NCBI GenBank assembly: GCA_009746045.1
Contig: RPFO01001710.1
Coordinates: 21,632-85,631 of the forward strand
DNA length: 64,000 nt
Direction: 5' to 3'
DNA from: Mesostigma viride
Taxonomy: Eukaryota; Streptophyta; Mesostigmatophyceae; Mesostigmatales; Mesostigmataceae
In this document: one piece after another, positions 42,201 to 52,848 of the stretch
Numbering within the stretch: position 1 is the first letter of the stretch
How the letters are laid out: every line of letters begins with the position of its first letter
Translations under genes and position numbers: made by a program
Notes under the pieces: model-generated
What the model was told of the DNA's origin: nothing
Databases searched by the model: none
Seen by the model: the letters and a program-made list of their open reading frames with translations, nothing else

Positions 42201-45200
42201 TGATAGCTTCGACTTGACAACCTGGGATTTGACTTGACGGCGTGTGTTGCTGGACGGACTTCACAATCCCCCCAATGTGTCCTGGCTTGCCCTTCCGTGC
42301 ATTGGAGGCAGCATTCTGCATGGTGTGTTTTGGACAATGGTTGTACAAAGGGGGTTCTATTTACGATTTGTCATTAATTCTCCCTTACCGTGCACACCAA
42401 TCAAAGCATCCGTGGTTTTGGACCGTGTATGTGCAAATTTTACCCCTCGCGAACGTAAACCAAATAACCCCTGCAAGCACCCCACCATACAAGGTGACAG
42501 TACTGCCCCACGTCCCCCCGCGACATGACCGTCACAAAACGGCCCCCCCATCACATCCGTGGCGTCGCATCTCCTTGCAACCCCTCCTATATATGACGTA
42601 TACAATATCAAATCTCCCCTGCAACCACCCCACCTCAAATCCTTCTAACCCCTTCTCCCCCCCCCCATGTCGTCGCTCAGTGGGCATCTCGGCGGCGGGT
42701 CGCGGCCACATACATCGTGAGAACTCGCTGCCGCTGCTGGTGGACGATGACGACACGCTGCTGCTGTCATCCATACGGTCTGTGCTGCATGGGTTCTTCT
42801 TTAACACGCATCACAACGGTTTCTTTCTTATCAAGGTCGAGACGCACTGTAGCACTGGGAACCACAAGACGAGGGTCTTCATTGGGATGCTGGGTTGAGG
42901 AACCCCTGTGTCACGCTACGACTGTAACTGCTCGTTGCCCACCTTCCACGCTGATGGTGCCTCGCGTACAGTTCGAAGGAGATCTTGAATCCTGTGGTGG
43001 CTGCGTGGCCAGGACCTGCTATCTGTGGCCTATGCTCCTAGGGGCCATCTGCTCTACCTGCTAGCATGCAACTTCCACATCCTCCCATCCCTCCCCCTTT
43101 CATTGCCTATTTGTGCCCCTCCTGTCCCTTGGGGGGGTTGCGTTCCAACAACCAGTTCTACTGGCAAACTCTTTTGGACGCAATGCATCATTTCAGTGGC
43201 CTCTGCTCAGTATCTCTTCCCTCCTCTCCCTCCTCTCCCTCCTCTCCCTCCTCTCCCTCCTCTCCCTCCTCTCCCTCCTCTCCCTCCTCTCCCTCCTCTC
43301 CCTCCTCTCCCTCCTCTCCCTCCTCTCCCTCCTCTCCCTCCTCTCCTCCTCTCCCTCCTCTCCCTCCTCTCCCTCCTCTCCCTCCTCTCCCTCCTCTCCC
43401 TCCTCTCCCTCCTCTCCCTCCTCTCCCTCCTCTCCCTCCTCTCCCTCCTCTCCCTCCTCTCCCTCCTCTCCCTCCTCTCCCTCCTCTCCCTCCTCTCCCT
43501 CCTCTCCCTCCTCTCCCTCCTCTCCCTCCTCTCCCTCCTCTCCCTCCTCTCCCTCCTCTCCCTCCTCTCCCTCCTCTCCCTCCTCTCCCTCCTCTCCCTC
43601 CTCTCCCTCCTCTCCCTCCTCTCCCTCCTCTCCCTCCTCTCCCTCCTCTCCCTCCTCTCCCTCCTCTCCCTCCTCTCCCTCCTCTCCCTCCTCTCCCTCC
43701 TCTCCCTCCTCTCCCTCCTCTCCCTCCTCTCCTCCTCTCCCTCCTCTCCCTCCTCTCCCTCCTCTCCCTCCTCTCCCTCCTCTCCTCCTCTCCCTCCTCT
43801 CCCTCCTCTCCCTCCTCTCCCTCCTCTCCCTCCTCTCCCTCCTCTCCCTCCTCTCCCTCCTCTCCCTCCTCTCCCTCCTCTCCCTCCTCTCCCTCCTCTC
43901 CCTCCTCTCCCTCCTCTCCCTCCTCTCCCTCCTCTCCCTCCTCTCCCTCCTCTCCCTCCTCTCCCTCCTCTCCCTCCTCTCCCTCCTCTCCCTCCTCTCC
44001 CTCCTCTCCCTCCTCTCCCTCCTCTCCCTCCTCTCCCTCCTCTCCCTCCTCTCCCTCCTCTCCCTCCTCTCCCTCCTCTCCCTCCTCTCCTCCTCTCCCT
44101 CCTCTCCCTCCTCTCCCTCCTCTCCCTCCTCTCCCTCCTCTCCCTCCTCTCCCTCCTCTCCCTCCTCTCCCCCTCCTCTCCCTCCTCTCCCTCCCTCCCT
44201 CCCCTCTCCTCCCTCCCTCCCCTCTCTCCTCCTCTCCCTCCTCTCCCTCCTCTCCCTCCCCTCCTCCTCTCTCCTCCTCTCCCTCCTCTCCCTCCTCTCC
44301 CTCCTCTCCCTCCTCTCCTCCTCTCCCTCCTCTCCCTCCTCTCCCTCCTCTCCCTCCTCTCCCTCCTCTCCTCCTCTCCCTCCTCTCCCTCCTCTCCCTC
44401 CTCTCCCTCCCCTCCCTCCCTCCCTCCCCTCCCTCCCCTCCTCCCTCCTCCCCTCCCTCCCCTCCCTCCCCTCCCTCCTCTCCCTCCTCTCCCTCCTCTC
44501 CCTCCTCTCCCTCCTCTCCCTCCTCTCCCTCCTCTCCCTCCTCTCCCTCCTCTCCCTCCTCTCCCTCCTCTCCCTCCTCTCCCTCCTCTCCCTCCTCTCC
44601 CTCCTCTCCCTCCTCTCCCTCCTCTCCCTCCTCTCCCTCCTCTCCCTCCTCTCCCTCCTCTCCCTCCTCTCCCTCCTCTCCCTCCTCTCCCTCCTCTCCC
44701 TCCTCTCCCTCCTCTCCCTCCTCTCCCTCCTCTCCCTCCTCTCCTCCTCTCCCTCCTCTCCCTCCTCTCCCTCCTCTCCCTCCTCTCCCTCCTCTCCCTC
44801 CTCTCCCTCCTCTCCCTCCTCTCCCTCCTCTCCCTCCTCTCCCTCCTCTCCCTCCTCTCCCTCCTCTCCCTCCTCTCCCTCCTCTCCCTCCTCTCCCTCC
44901 TCTCCCTCCTCTCCCTCCTCTCCCTCCTCTCCCTCCTCTCCCTCTCCCTCCCCTTTCTGCCACTCGTCACAGGCGGGGACAGAAGAGAAAGCAATTGATA
45001 TTCTCCCTAGCTGGTTTTTTCCCCTAGCTATTATTTTGATCTCGTTCCTGAAACGTGAGAGAGGGATTGCCGCCGAAGCAGGCCCCTCTCGGGCCCTTTA
45101 ATCTGCCCCCACGCCTCGTCATGCTGTTCTTTTCAACTCCCCACATGTAGGGCGTGACCAAAAGAACAAGCAACAACCCCCCTATATTTCCTCCTCTTTC

Positions 45201-48093
45201 CTACCACCCTCTACTCACCCTAAATGTACAGGCGGGGACATGAGAAGAGGCAACAACTGACGTCGCTTCCTCCCAAACTCCTGCCCGTTCGTGTTCATGG
45301 TTTGCATATTCTACCTGTTACAGGCGGGGCCAGAAGAAAAAGCTTTCTCTGGGCCTCTTTGCCGCGGTTGTGGCTGGCACCCTGGGGGGACTGGTACTGG
45401 TGAGCATGCCTTCCGCTCTAGCAAAGTTTGCCTGTCTATGATGGCTTATTCTGGCCTGGGATGGCATGGGATAGTCACGAGCCTACCGCTACCAAGACAG
45501 CCTTTTTGCCTCTACGCCTCGGGCCTCTGCTTTTTTACCTAGCCTGTGTGTTAGCATAACGCGGTTCAACTTTTAGAGCGGCTAAGTTAGCAACAATCCC
45601 ATTTGCCTGGGTGCGACATCTTGCCTCGTAAGGTTGCAAGTAGCTACGTGTGACGCCGCATTTCCAGCAGGCATTGCGCAACCGTGAATCAGCTGCGCTG
45701 TGTTGTGTATTTGTCGCTCATCCTCACTCGTGTACAAATAGTCGAGTTATAGTTTTTTTCAACCACTCTCAGCCCATTCTCGCCCCATTATTCCTGCGTA
45801 ACTTCTGCATGGCATTCAAGGCATGGAGGAACCCACATATTCCCCCGCATTCCTGCTGCATTCCTCCTGGGTTTGTGTACTTTTTGTTTTTGTTTGACAC
45901 GCGCGTGCATGGCATCCATGGCGTCTTGGATCGCGTGCTGTACAGGCACCGAGGGAAAGCGCGCCGCACGAATGCCAGGTGAGCAACGTGATCCACCGGG
46001 GGCCCCTAATGCACTGAAGACAGCTCCTTATTGCACTCAGCGTAGCTCTTTCTTTGGCTGCTATGCCCCATAGGTTGACTGTTAAGCCCTGGCACCGCGG
46101 AATAACGGAAATTGGACCACAGAATTTAACCCTTTGCCGCGCATTAACCATTTGCATTGGCGTAAACCATCCTGCTCTTCTGCGCCATTGGCTGACTTGC
46201 GAAGCTGTTGTTGTCCTCCCCTACAGTCCTGCGCCCATCGATCCACGTTGAACCTCCCCAACATGCACACGGTGTGGGTGGGAGGACATCCTCCCCTTTG
46301 GCCCTGGCCATCTGGCTCTCCTGCGCTTGGACATCTTGCTCTCCTGCGCTTGGCCATCTTGCTCTCCTGCGCTTGGCTGTTGTGCTCTCCTGCGCTGGTC
46401 CTTACCCCGATCCACGCATCCTGGCCCTTCGATTGAATGCCACATCACGGTCGCGCACGCTGGTCCCCCGATCCCCCATGCCACATCACGGTCGCGCACG
46501 CTGGTCCCCCGATCCCCCATCGTGCAGGGCCTTACATCCTTGTGCCATCCGGGCATGTGCAACGGCCTGCCCTCCTGCCCTCACCCAAACCCACGCATTG
46601 TGGCGATTCCATCATATGTTTGTTTTTCATGCGCAGGGCGTGGGCTACATCCTGCCCTTTGGCGTCGGCGTGCTGCTCTCCGTTGGCCCCGTCACCGCCA
46701 TCCCCTTCCTGGTGCGGCGCGAGTGGCCCGACCTGCACCTGCGGCACCCAAAGGAGGTGGCGCTGCCAGGGATAACGTCAGGGGTCGTCTGGAATATCGG
46801 TCCGTGTCTTGACTGGCTGCCGACGCTTGGGTGTTGACTGTTTATTTTTGAATATCGTTGGAATGCACCAATCTTGGGGGGAGGGGGAAGGGGGGGGGGG
46901 GGGGAAGGGGGGGCACGTCAGGTTCGTCTGGAAGGTGGGTGCATGTCTTTACTGGGTGCTCAAAAGGGGTTGGGGGGGGGGGGGCGGGGTTTTACTAGCA
47001 CGCACAAAACTTAAGCATGCACAAAAAATTAGTACGCACAAGTAACTGGTATGCACAAATCATCAGCATGCTCAGATGGTAGGATGCACACATCATTAGC
47101 ATGCACGCACACATCATTAGCATGCACGCACACATCATTAGCATGCACGCACACATCATTAGCATGCACGCACACATCATTAGCATGCACGCACACATCA
47201 TTAGCATGCACGCACACATCATTAGCATGCACGCACACATCATTAGCATGCACGCACACATCATTAGCATGCACGCACACATCATTAGCATGCACGCACA
47301 CATCATTAGCATGTACGCACACATCATTAGCATGCACGCACACATCATTAGCATGCACTCACACATCATTAGCATGCACGCACACATCATTAGCATGCAC
47401 GCACACATCATTAGCATGCACGCACACATCATTAGCATGCACGCACACATCATTAGCATGCACGCACACATCATTAGCATGCACGCACACATCATTAGCA
47501 TGCACGCACACATCATTAGCATGCACGCACACATCATTACACGCACACATCATTAGCATGCACGCACACATCATTAGCATGCACGCACACATCATCAGCA
47601 TGCACGCACACATCATTAGCATGCACGCACACATCATTAGCATGCACGCACACATCATTAGCATGCACGCACACATCATTAGCATGCACATATCTGGAGG
47701 GGAGCTGTCACCTGGGCGTCGTCTGGAGCAATTGTGTGTGTCTGTAGTGGATTTGGTGTTGGGTTATGAACTGGCTCTGATTGGTGTGCACAAGGTTGTG
47801 GGGTGGGGTGGGGTGGGGTGGGGTGGGGTGGGGTGGGGTGGGGTGGGGTGGGGTGGGGTGGGGTGGGGTGGGGTGGGGTGGGTGGGGTGGGGTGGGGTGG
47901 GGTGGGGTGGGGTGGGGTGGGGTGGGGTGGGGTGGGGTGGGCGTCCGCACGGGTCGTCTGGAATGTGGGTGCGTGCCCTTAGCAGGCTTTGGTATTGTTT
48001 TCTTACTCGGTTCTGGTCGGCATGTATTGGAGCGTGGGTGCGTGTCCGTAGCGGGCTTTGGTATAGTTTTCTTTCTATGGGCTCGTTGGCATG

Positions 48094-48179
<86 letters not shown>

Positions 48180-48338
48180 AGGGAGGGAGGGAGGGAGGGA
48201 GGGAGGGAGGGAGGGAGGGAGGGAGGGAGGGAGGGAGGGAGGGAGGGAGGGAGGGAGGGAGGGAGGGAGGGAGGGAGGGAGGGAGGGAGGGAGGGAGGGA
48301 GGGAGGGAGGGAGGGAGGGAGGGAGGGAGGGAGGGAGG

Positions 48339-48405
<67 letters not shown>

Positions 48406-50252
48406 CATGTGTGTGTGTGCGGGGTGGGTGGGGGGAGACATCAGGGGTCGTTTGTAAGATGAGCGTGCGTCTCATGTGTCCTTTTTGTTGTTTCCTTACT
48501 ACGAATTGGTCCTCATCGGTGTGCCCAAGGTGGGAGGGGGTGCATCCACTCGGGGGCGGTCTGGAAATAGAACGCTTTCCCTTCATGGATTTTGGGTGGG
48601 GTTCTAGATCAGGACTCATTGTGGGGGTCGTTGTGCACAAGCCTAGGGGATGCATTGTTGAGGGGGGGTCGTCTGGAACAAGGAATATATGTCTGCTATC
48701 TGCTAAACTAAGCCTCATCTTCTCATGTATTTTCTCATGCCCCCCGTACATTGTTGTTGCATGCTTGCATTCTCCTTTTCGTTATTGCTGCTCTTTCCCA
48801 GGCAACCTCTTCAGCATCGTTGCGGTGCACGAGCTGGGTCTTGCGATCGCGTACCCAATGTAAGCAGTTGTGGTTGATTATTGTGTCTATTCGCATAGTA
48901 GTACGTGTATGTGCATCCAAGCCATGTAAGCTGTCGCGATTTGTGTTGTTAAGTGGCATAAGCAATGTCAAGTAGCATGAATGGTGTTAAGGCGATCGCA
49001 TGCCTCGTGTAAGCAAGTTGCTGTGATTGTTGCCAAGGTCTAGTGGCTGGTGCTTATCCTTGGAAGCCATGTACGCCTTTGATATGAAATGGAAGGAAAA
49101 GAACGCCGTGGTCATTATCGCTTCTTATACCCAGAAGCCATGCAAGCGCCTGTGATAGATGTTGTGGTTGATTGGTTTGGCGATCACATACCCCATATGG
49201 TTCTGTGATGTGCATGCTTATCTGCTGGCGTATGTCCAACACATGAAAGTGGCTGCAGTGGATGTCTATTGCCTAGTGCATATCCCTTGTATCCAGCTGT
49301 AATCGATGTGGCATATTGACTGTTCATGCCCGATGTCTGCCACCTGGGCTGATGCTTTGTATACCTCCCAAGTAGGCGGCTGTGGTCGGTGTTATCAAAT
49401 GAGACAATCAGCACAGGCCAGAAATTATGGCTGGCTAACATTCAGTGCAACGTCCAGTGCTATGACTATTAATTAGTTAATCAATTAGGAACATAACTCT
49501 TCAGTACTACCTTTAGTGCTATGACTATTGACTGCTACTTTACCGGAAACTGCATCATACAGCTCATGGCCGGATCGTTAGCCTTCGTGGAAGCGTGCCA
49601 TCCTGAAGCTATTGCATGTGCGCATGCACATTGCCAAGGGTGAACTGCATGAAGCCTTAGGCTGGGTACCTCGTTACGCAGGCTGGGTACCTTATCGTTA
49701 TGTGTGCATGGAACGTTTTGCTAGGTACCAAGTATCGTTACGTATGCTAGGTACCTTACCGTGGGGTTATTGGTACCTCGTTGCTAAGTACCTTATCGTT
49801 ATGTACGCTGGGTACCTTCTGCTAGGTACCTCGTCATCCGTAGCCATCATTGTCCTCATTGCCGTTGCGCTGAAATGTTCTCTCACTAGCTGTTGTGTGC
49901 TGGAAGGTCCCTTAACGCATAGTCACCCTTATTGTGTGGCCACCGATTGTACTAGTATATGGACCGTTTGCATGTGGTGTCTTCTTGATTATTTTTGCGT
50001 CTGCCGCCACTTTACAAGTTGACTGGTTGCTGCCATTTGCTGGGGCCGGGGGGTTACTCTTCTGTGGCTTGTTGCAATTTTCGTCCTCCCTCGAATCGCG
50101 GCTTGGGGCGCAGCATGCAATGCGGCCTCTTTGTCTCGGGGGCCTGGGGCATCTTTTTGTTCCAGGAGATTCATGGCCGGAATGCGGCGCTCTACTGGTT
50201 GTCGGGAATCTTTGTCGTGGGCGGTGCAGTTATGCTGGCGTTTTCAAAGTGA
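39273..50252 (+). CDS. TMEM144-like multi-pass membrane transporter, nine exons
   Basis: Exons: 39273-39403, 39654-39793, 40301-40336, 41669-41764, 42681-42777 (end provisional), 45324-45399, 46637-46799, 48802-48859, 50114-50252 (TGA). All joins except 5/6 have canonical GT-AG borders and matching phases. Landmarks are [20 protein letters not shown] and [10 protein letters not shown] in the first loop, [18 protein letters not shown] in helix 4, and [20 protein letters not shown] then [20 protein letters not shown] near the end. About ten hydrophobic segments and roughly 300 residues fit TMEM144-type proteins of the drug/metabolite transporter superfamily. These are thought to carry small solutes; substrate and membrane are unknown. 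The start Met is supported by an upstream in-frame stop at 39237 and by alignment with where the family's first helix begins. A hydrophilic acidic loop ([13 protein letters not shown]) lies between helices 5 and 6. Confidence 0.85.
39781..39840 (+). repeat. Triplicated exon 2 splice donor, 21-bp unit
   Basis: AACCTGGCAGGTAAGATC is followed by two more copies, AACCTGGCAGGCGAGATC and AACCTGGCAGGTATGG. All are in frame ([19 protein letters not shown]). The first GT (39794) is the donor that fits exon 3. The second copy has GC in place of GT and the third again has GT, so one alternative donor adds 14 residues. Confidence 0.8.
39975..40190. repeat. Minisatellite in intron 2, about seven units of 30 bp
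   Basis: Units of GGGCATGCGCCACGCTTGGG plus AGGTAGGGTA with few substitutions, entirely between exons 2 and 3. Confidence 0.9.
40785..41108. repeat. Poly-C, (CCCA)n, (CCCG)n and (CCCAA)n tracts in intron 3
   Basis: Successive blocks: C-run at 40786-40809, CCCA at about 40817-40895, CCCG with occasional CCG at 40896-41070, CCCAA to 41105. The open frames across it are trivial. Confidence 0.95.
41302..41627. repeat. (CCAA)n array in intron 3, about 80 units
   Basis: A pure tetranucleotide array with one substitution (AACGAACC at about 41492). It ends about 40 bp before a C-run that forms the acceptor of exon 4. Confidence 0.97.
41765..42680. other. Intron 4 of the TMEM144-like gene
   Basis: Contains an imperfect direct duplication (GCCACGATAACATTTTCATA at 41890 and 41970, with GGGCACGGGTGGGTGGACTAAA repeats). 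Otherwise unassigned. It ends CGTCGTCGCTCAG. Confidence 0.6.
43203..44950. repeat. (CTCCCTCCT)n 9-bp satellite in intron 5, about 1.75 kb
   Basis: The 9-bp unit CTCCCTCCT (read also as TCTCCCTCC) is repeated about 190 times, with scattered 3-bp deletions (CTCCTCTCC) and a disturbed centre at 44168-44480. Because 9 is a multiple of 3, all six frames are long and open, giving apparent 590-660-codon ORFs that are not genes. Confidence 0.97.
44970..45345 (+). repeat. Three copies of the exon 6 acceptor region
   Basis: CAGGCGGGGACAGAAGAGAA (44970), CAGGCGGGGACATGAGAAGA (45229) and CAGGCGGGGCCAGAAGAAAA (45321). Only the last continues into conserved helix 6 coding sequence ([19 protein letters not shown]). 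The first two look like remnants of duplicated acceptors. Confidence 0.65.
46310..46525. repeat. Two short tandem repeats in intron 6
   Basis: CTCTCCTGCGCTTGG(A/C)CATCTTG units (about 24-27 bp, four copies, 46314-46402). They are followed by two copies of a 42-bp unit GCCACATCACGGTCGCGCAC... at 46438 and 46480. Confidence 0.85.
46870..46990. repeat. G-rich tracts in intron 7
   Basis: Runs of G (46876-46912 and 46973-46988) on the transcribed-sense strand, with potential to form G-quadruplexes in RNA. Confidence 0.7.
47090..47692. repeat. 21-bp minisatellite in intron 7, about 28 units
   Basis: The unit ATTAGCATGCACGCACACATC is repeated with rare substitutions and one 6-bp loss (47536). A 21-bp period keeps several frames open (for example 151 and 183 codons). 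They are ignored as genes because the array lies between exons 7 and 8 of the host gene. Confidence 0.95.
47797..47941. repeat. (GGGGT)n array in intron 7
   Basis: Pentanucleotide GGGGT repeated about 28 times with one shortened unit at about 47880. Confidence 0.95.
48094..48404. repeat. (GA)n-(GGGA)n-(GA)n compound microsatellite in intron 7
   Basis: GA at 48099-48172, GGGA at 48173-48343, GA again to 48404. The symmetric order suggests that the GGGA block expanded inside a GA tract. Confidence 0.96.
48860..50113. other. Intron 8 of the TMEM144-like gene
   Basis: Contains a shortened SINE-like fragment (GAGACAATCAGCACAGGCCA, 49401-49440). It also has a diverged repeat of GCTGGGTACCTCGTTACG-like units full of GGTACC (49660-49835). 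It ends CTTGGGGCGCAG. Confidence 0.6.
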
Positions 50253-50609
50253 ATATGTCGGCCCAGTGCCGTCCAGACATGTACACATGTAGACCATGCC
50301 ATCATACTGATGGGGTTGATCGCACTGCTTTGTTAACCTTCCCTGAACACAACCATGTTAATATGATAGGCATGCCTCATCCAGAACAGGATAGCAGAGA
50401 CATTGTATTTTAGATTGCGAACGTGTCTCTTTACAAGAAAGCATAATTTGTCTGTTCAATATATTACTCATCTTGACCACAATCCTTACATTACATGTAC
50501 CCCCATCAATGAGGTTCACGACTTCACGGAGCATATACGATTGCCTACTTGGATATCACACTTTGCATAGCGATCAGGATAGAAAGCACTGCAATCTTCA
50601 TGACAATCT

Positions 50610-52640
50610 TTGTAAATTTGCATGTGCTCCGCGAGCTCCCAACGGGGCTGAAGGTTCTGCTGCTGACCCCGGTGACTATCGGAGTGTCTGCCTCCAGAGC
50701 GCTGCACTGAAGGTCTTCATGCGCATGATGCTGCGCAGGCTCCGCGCCGCGCTGGACCCACACCTGGGTGAGTCTCAGATGGTTTTCCGTCGTGGCCATA
50801 ACACTGTCATGGCTGTATTTGTCGCGCGCTGGCTGGTGGAGGAGGTGCGTCGCATTTGCCCTGATGGTTTTCCGCTGGTCTTCATATTTACTGACTATAT
50901 CAAGGCTTTCGACACAGTCCTCTGGGAGGCTCTTTGGGCCATCCTAGCTCTGGACCGGGTACCACCAGCGTTTATTGCTGCCATTCGCCAGCTGTATGAG
51001 GGTTCACAGACGGTAGTGCGGACTGCGGAAGGCACCACCCTACCATTCCCCCTTCACCACAGGGTGTGGCAAGCTAGGTTGTGTCCTGTCCCCATATCTG
51101 TTCATTATTGTGGTGGATCACGTCATGCGCCGGGCACGTGCGCGCTTTACTGCTCTGAAGGGGTTCGAGCCTGTCTTGGACATCCTTAATGATCGGGAAC
51201 TGGGCGGCGGTGGCCCTGGTTACCGCCTGTCCGACTTGATTTATGCCGATGATACGTACCACCCTCATCGAGCGCCCCGAGCACATTCAGACCTGGCTGC
51301 ACTGTCTGGGCTTGGAGGCGCGGGCGGTGGGGTTGGAGACCAGCGTCAAAACTGAGGCGATGGTGATTGGGGCTACCAGTTGCCCGCCAAAGCCACGGCT
51401 GCCGGCTAGACGGGACGGAGGTCTCGTTCCGTGATCGCTTCAAAGTGCTGGGGAGCATGCTACCCGACACCGCAGACGATGTGGACACCCGCATCGGCCT
51501 GGCCTGGGCCAGGCTCCGTTCGCTCAACACCTACTGGCACTCGAAGGACCTGGGCGAGGACTGCAAGCGCATGCTCTTCAAGGTCCTGGTCCTCACGGCG
51601 CTCACCTATGGCGCGAGGCATGGATGCTCACGGACAAGATGGCCACCCGGCTGGACGGCATGGTTTACATGACATGCTTCGACAGGTCCTGAATGTAGGG
51701 TTTTCCACACATAGGTCAATAGAGTCTTTGTATCAGGGTATTCCTCGCATTACCGACGAGATTAGGCAGTGTAGGATAGCATTCGTGGGACATCTTGCCC
51801 AGTCAGGTTGCGCCAGTCAGGTAGACACCGCCCTCGGTCTGGCCGGCCCCCAGCGGCTTGGCCAACCAGGGCGACACATCCTGACCTGGCCTTGCCCCCA
51901 GGACATTCCCAGAAAGGTTGGCAAACTTGCCATGAACTATACACAGCAGTTGCTGACCAACCTAGTGGTCCCAGCCAAGTTTGAACACCGCATTTCCTAC
52001 CTTTCTCTTGCTTGGACTGCTATGCAGAACAAGAAGAGGTGGCAGACCATTGTCCAGGCCCACACGCCAGCCCCTGTGGGCAAGCCCCCCACCCCCCAGG
52101 AGGAAGGGGCGCTTTGCTGAGTAGAGAAAGGATTTTCTAGATTAGCTTAGTGTTAGGCCCTTTCCACATTCGTCAGTTCCGGGCAGCGAGGGTCATAATT
52201 TGGCCGGTTCCGGAACTAGAGGTTTCCACACTTGATTCTAATTAGGTCGCGCGACCTCTAATTTCGACCGGAACTGGAGTGGAACTCCCGGAACTGCAAA
52301 AAAGTAGTTCCGGCCAGTTCCGATCAGAATTAGGGTCAAGAAAGGTAGGCCAAGTTGTAAAGACAGGCGGGGGAAGCGCCAGGATGGTACGGATCGGATC
52401 TGGTTGTGGGAAGGAGGTCCCGATCAATTCACCGCTATTTCGCCGCGCCAAATAAACCTCGAACCTATTTTTCCGGCCCGGACCAATTCGAGTCCTCCCA
52501 ATTTGTGCCTGGACGGCAGCAAATGTGGAAAGGCCCTTAGCTTCGTTAGGTTTTGCGGCTTCGCTCACCTCCATCCATCACGCAAGGGAATACGTGCTAC
52601 ATGATCTCCCCACGGAGTCATACAATTTAATTTTTAATTA
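50610..52640 (+). pseudogene. LINE beta copy E2: reverse transcriptase and tail, nearly complete RT but frameshifted
   Basis: Frames give GDYRSVCLQSAALKVFMRMM, ESQMVFRRGHNTVMAVFVAR, FIFTDYIKAFDTVLWEAL, LDRVPPAFIAAIRQLYEGSQ, then DHVMRRARARFTALKG and DLIYADDT. RFKVLGSMLPDTADDVDTRI, LNVGFSTHRSIESLYQGIP and IAFVGHLAQSG follow, ending MQNKKRWQTIVQAHTP. These are the standard RT blocks of L1/RTE-like elements, with YADD as catalytic site. Breaks include a 4-nt insertion (AGCTAG, 51072-51077) before the catalytic block, a TAG at about 51409 and a lost C near 51612. The 5' end is truncated. The tail ACAATTTAATTTTTAATTAA ends at 52640. A MITE sits in the tail. Confidence 0.75.
52156..52536. mobile_element. 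PIF/Harbinger-type MITE, 381 bp
   Basis: TTA at 52153-52155 and 52537-52539 flank inverted ends GGCCCTTTCCACATTCG and GGGCCTTTCCACATTTG. A 3-bp TTA target with GG(C/G)CCTTT-type ends fits Harbinger/Tourist MITEs. The host tail is known from LINE beta copy E1. The interior contains CCGGAACT-type short inverted words and no gene. Confidence 0.75.
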
Positions 52641-52848
52641 ATGTGCTGTCCGGCCCGAAGCGATCCCGGACAGCGTCGACTAAACTTCAGTACATTGTGC
52701 CATAATCATGAGACAACTAATAGATCCTACGTATACGATCGATGCCCCCCTACCTGTGGCCCCTCGTGCAGGTCTGGGCCACCCCGCACACTCCATTTTC
52801 CCTCTCGATCTCAATTGACCACTCGTTGCCCCCCTCCCAATCCCACAC

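Noticed and set aside
43025-45101. Apparent 590-662-codon ORFs in all frames over the CTCCCTCCT array
   Set aside because: A 9-bp unit without stop codons keeps every frame open. The array lies inside intron 5 of the TMEM144-like gene.
47051-48863. Long ORFs over the 21-bp, GGGGT and GA/GGGA arrays
   Set aside because: They are products of repeat periodicity, lie between exons 7 and 8, and have no non-repeat coding sequence.
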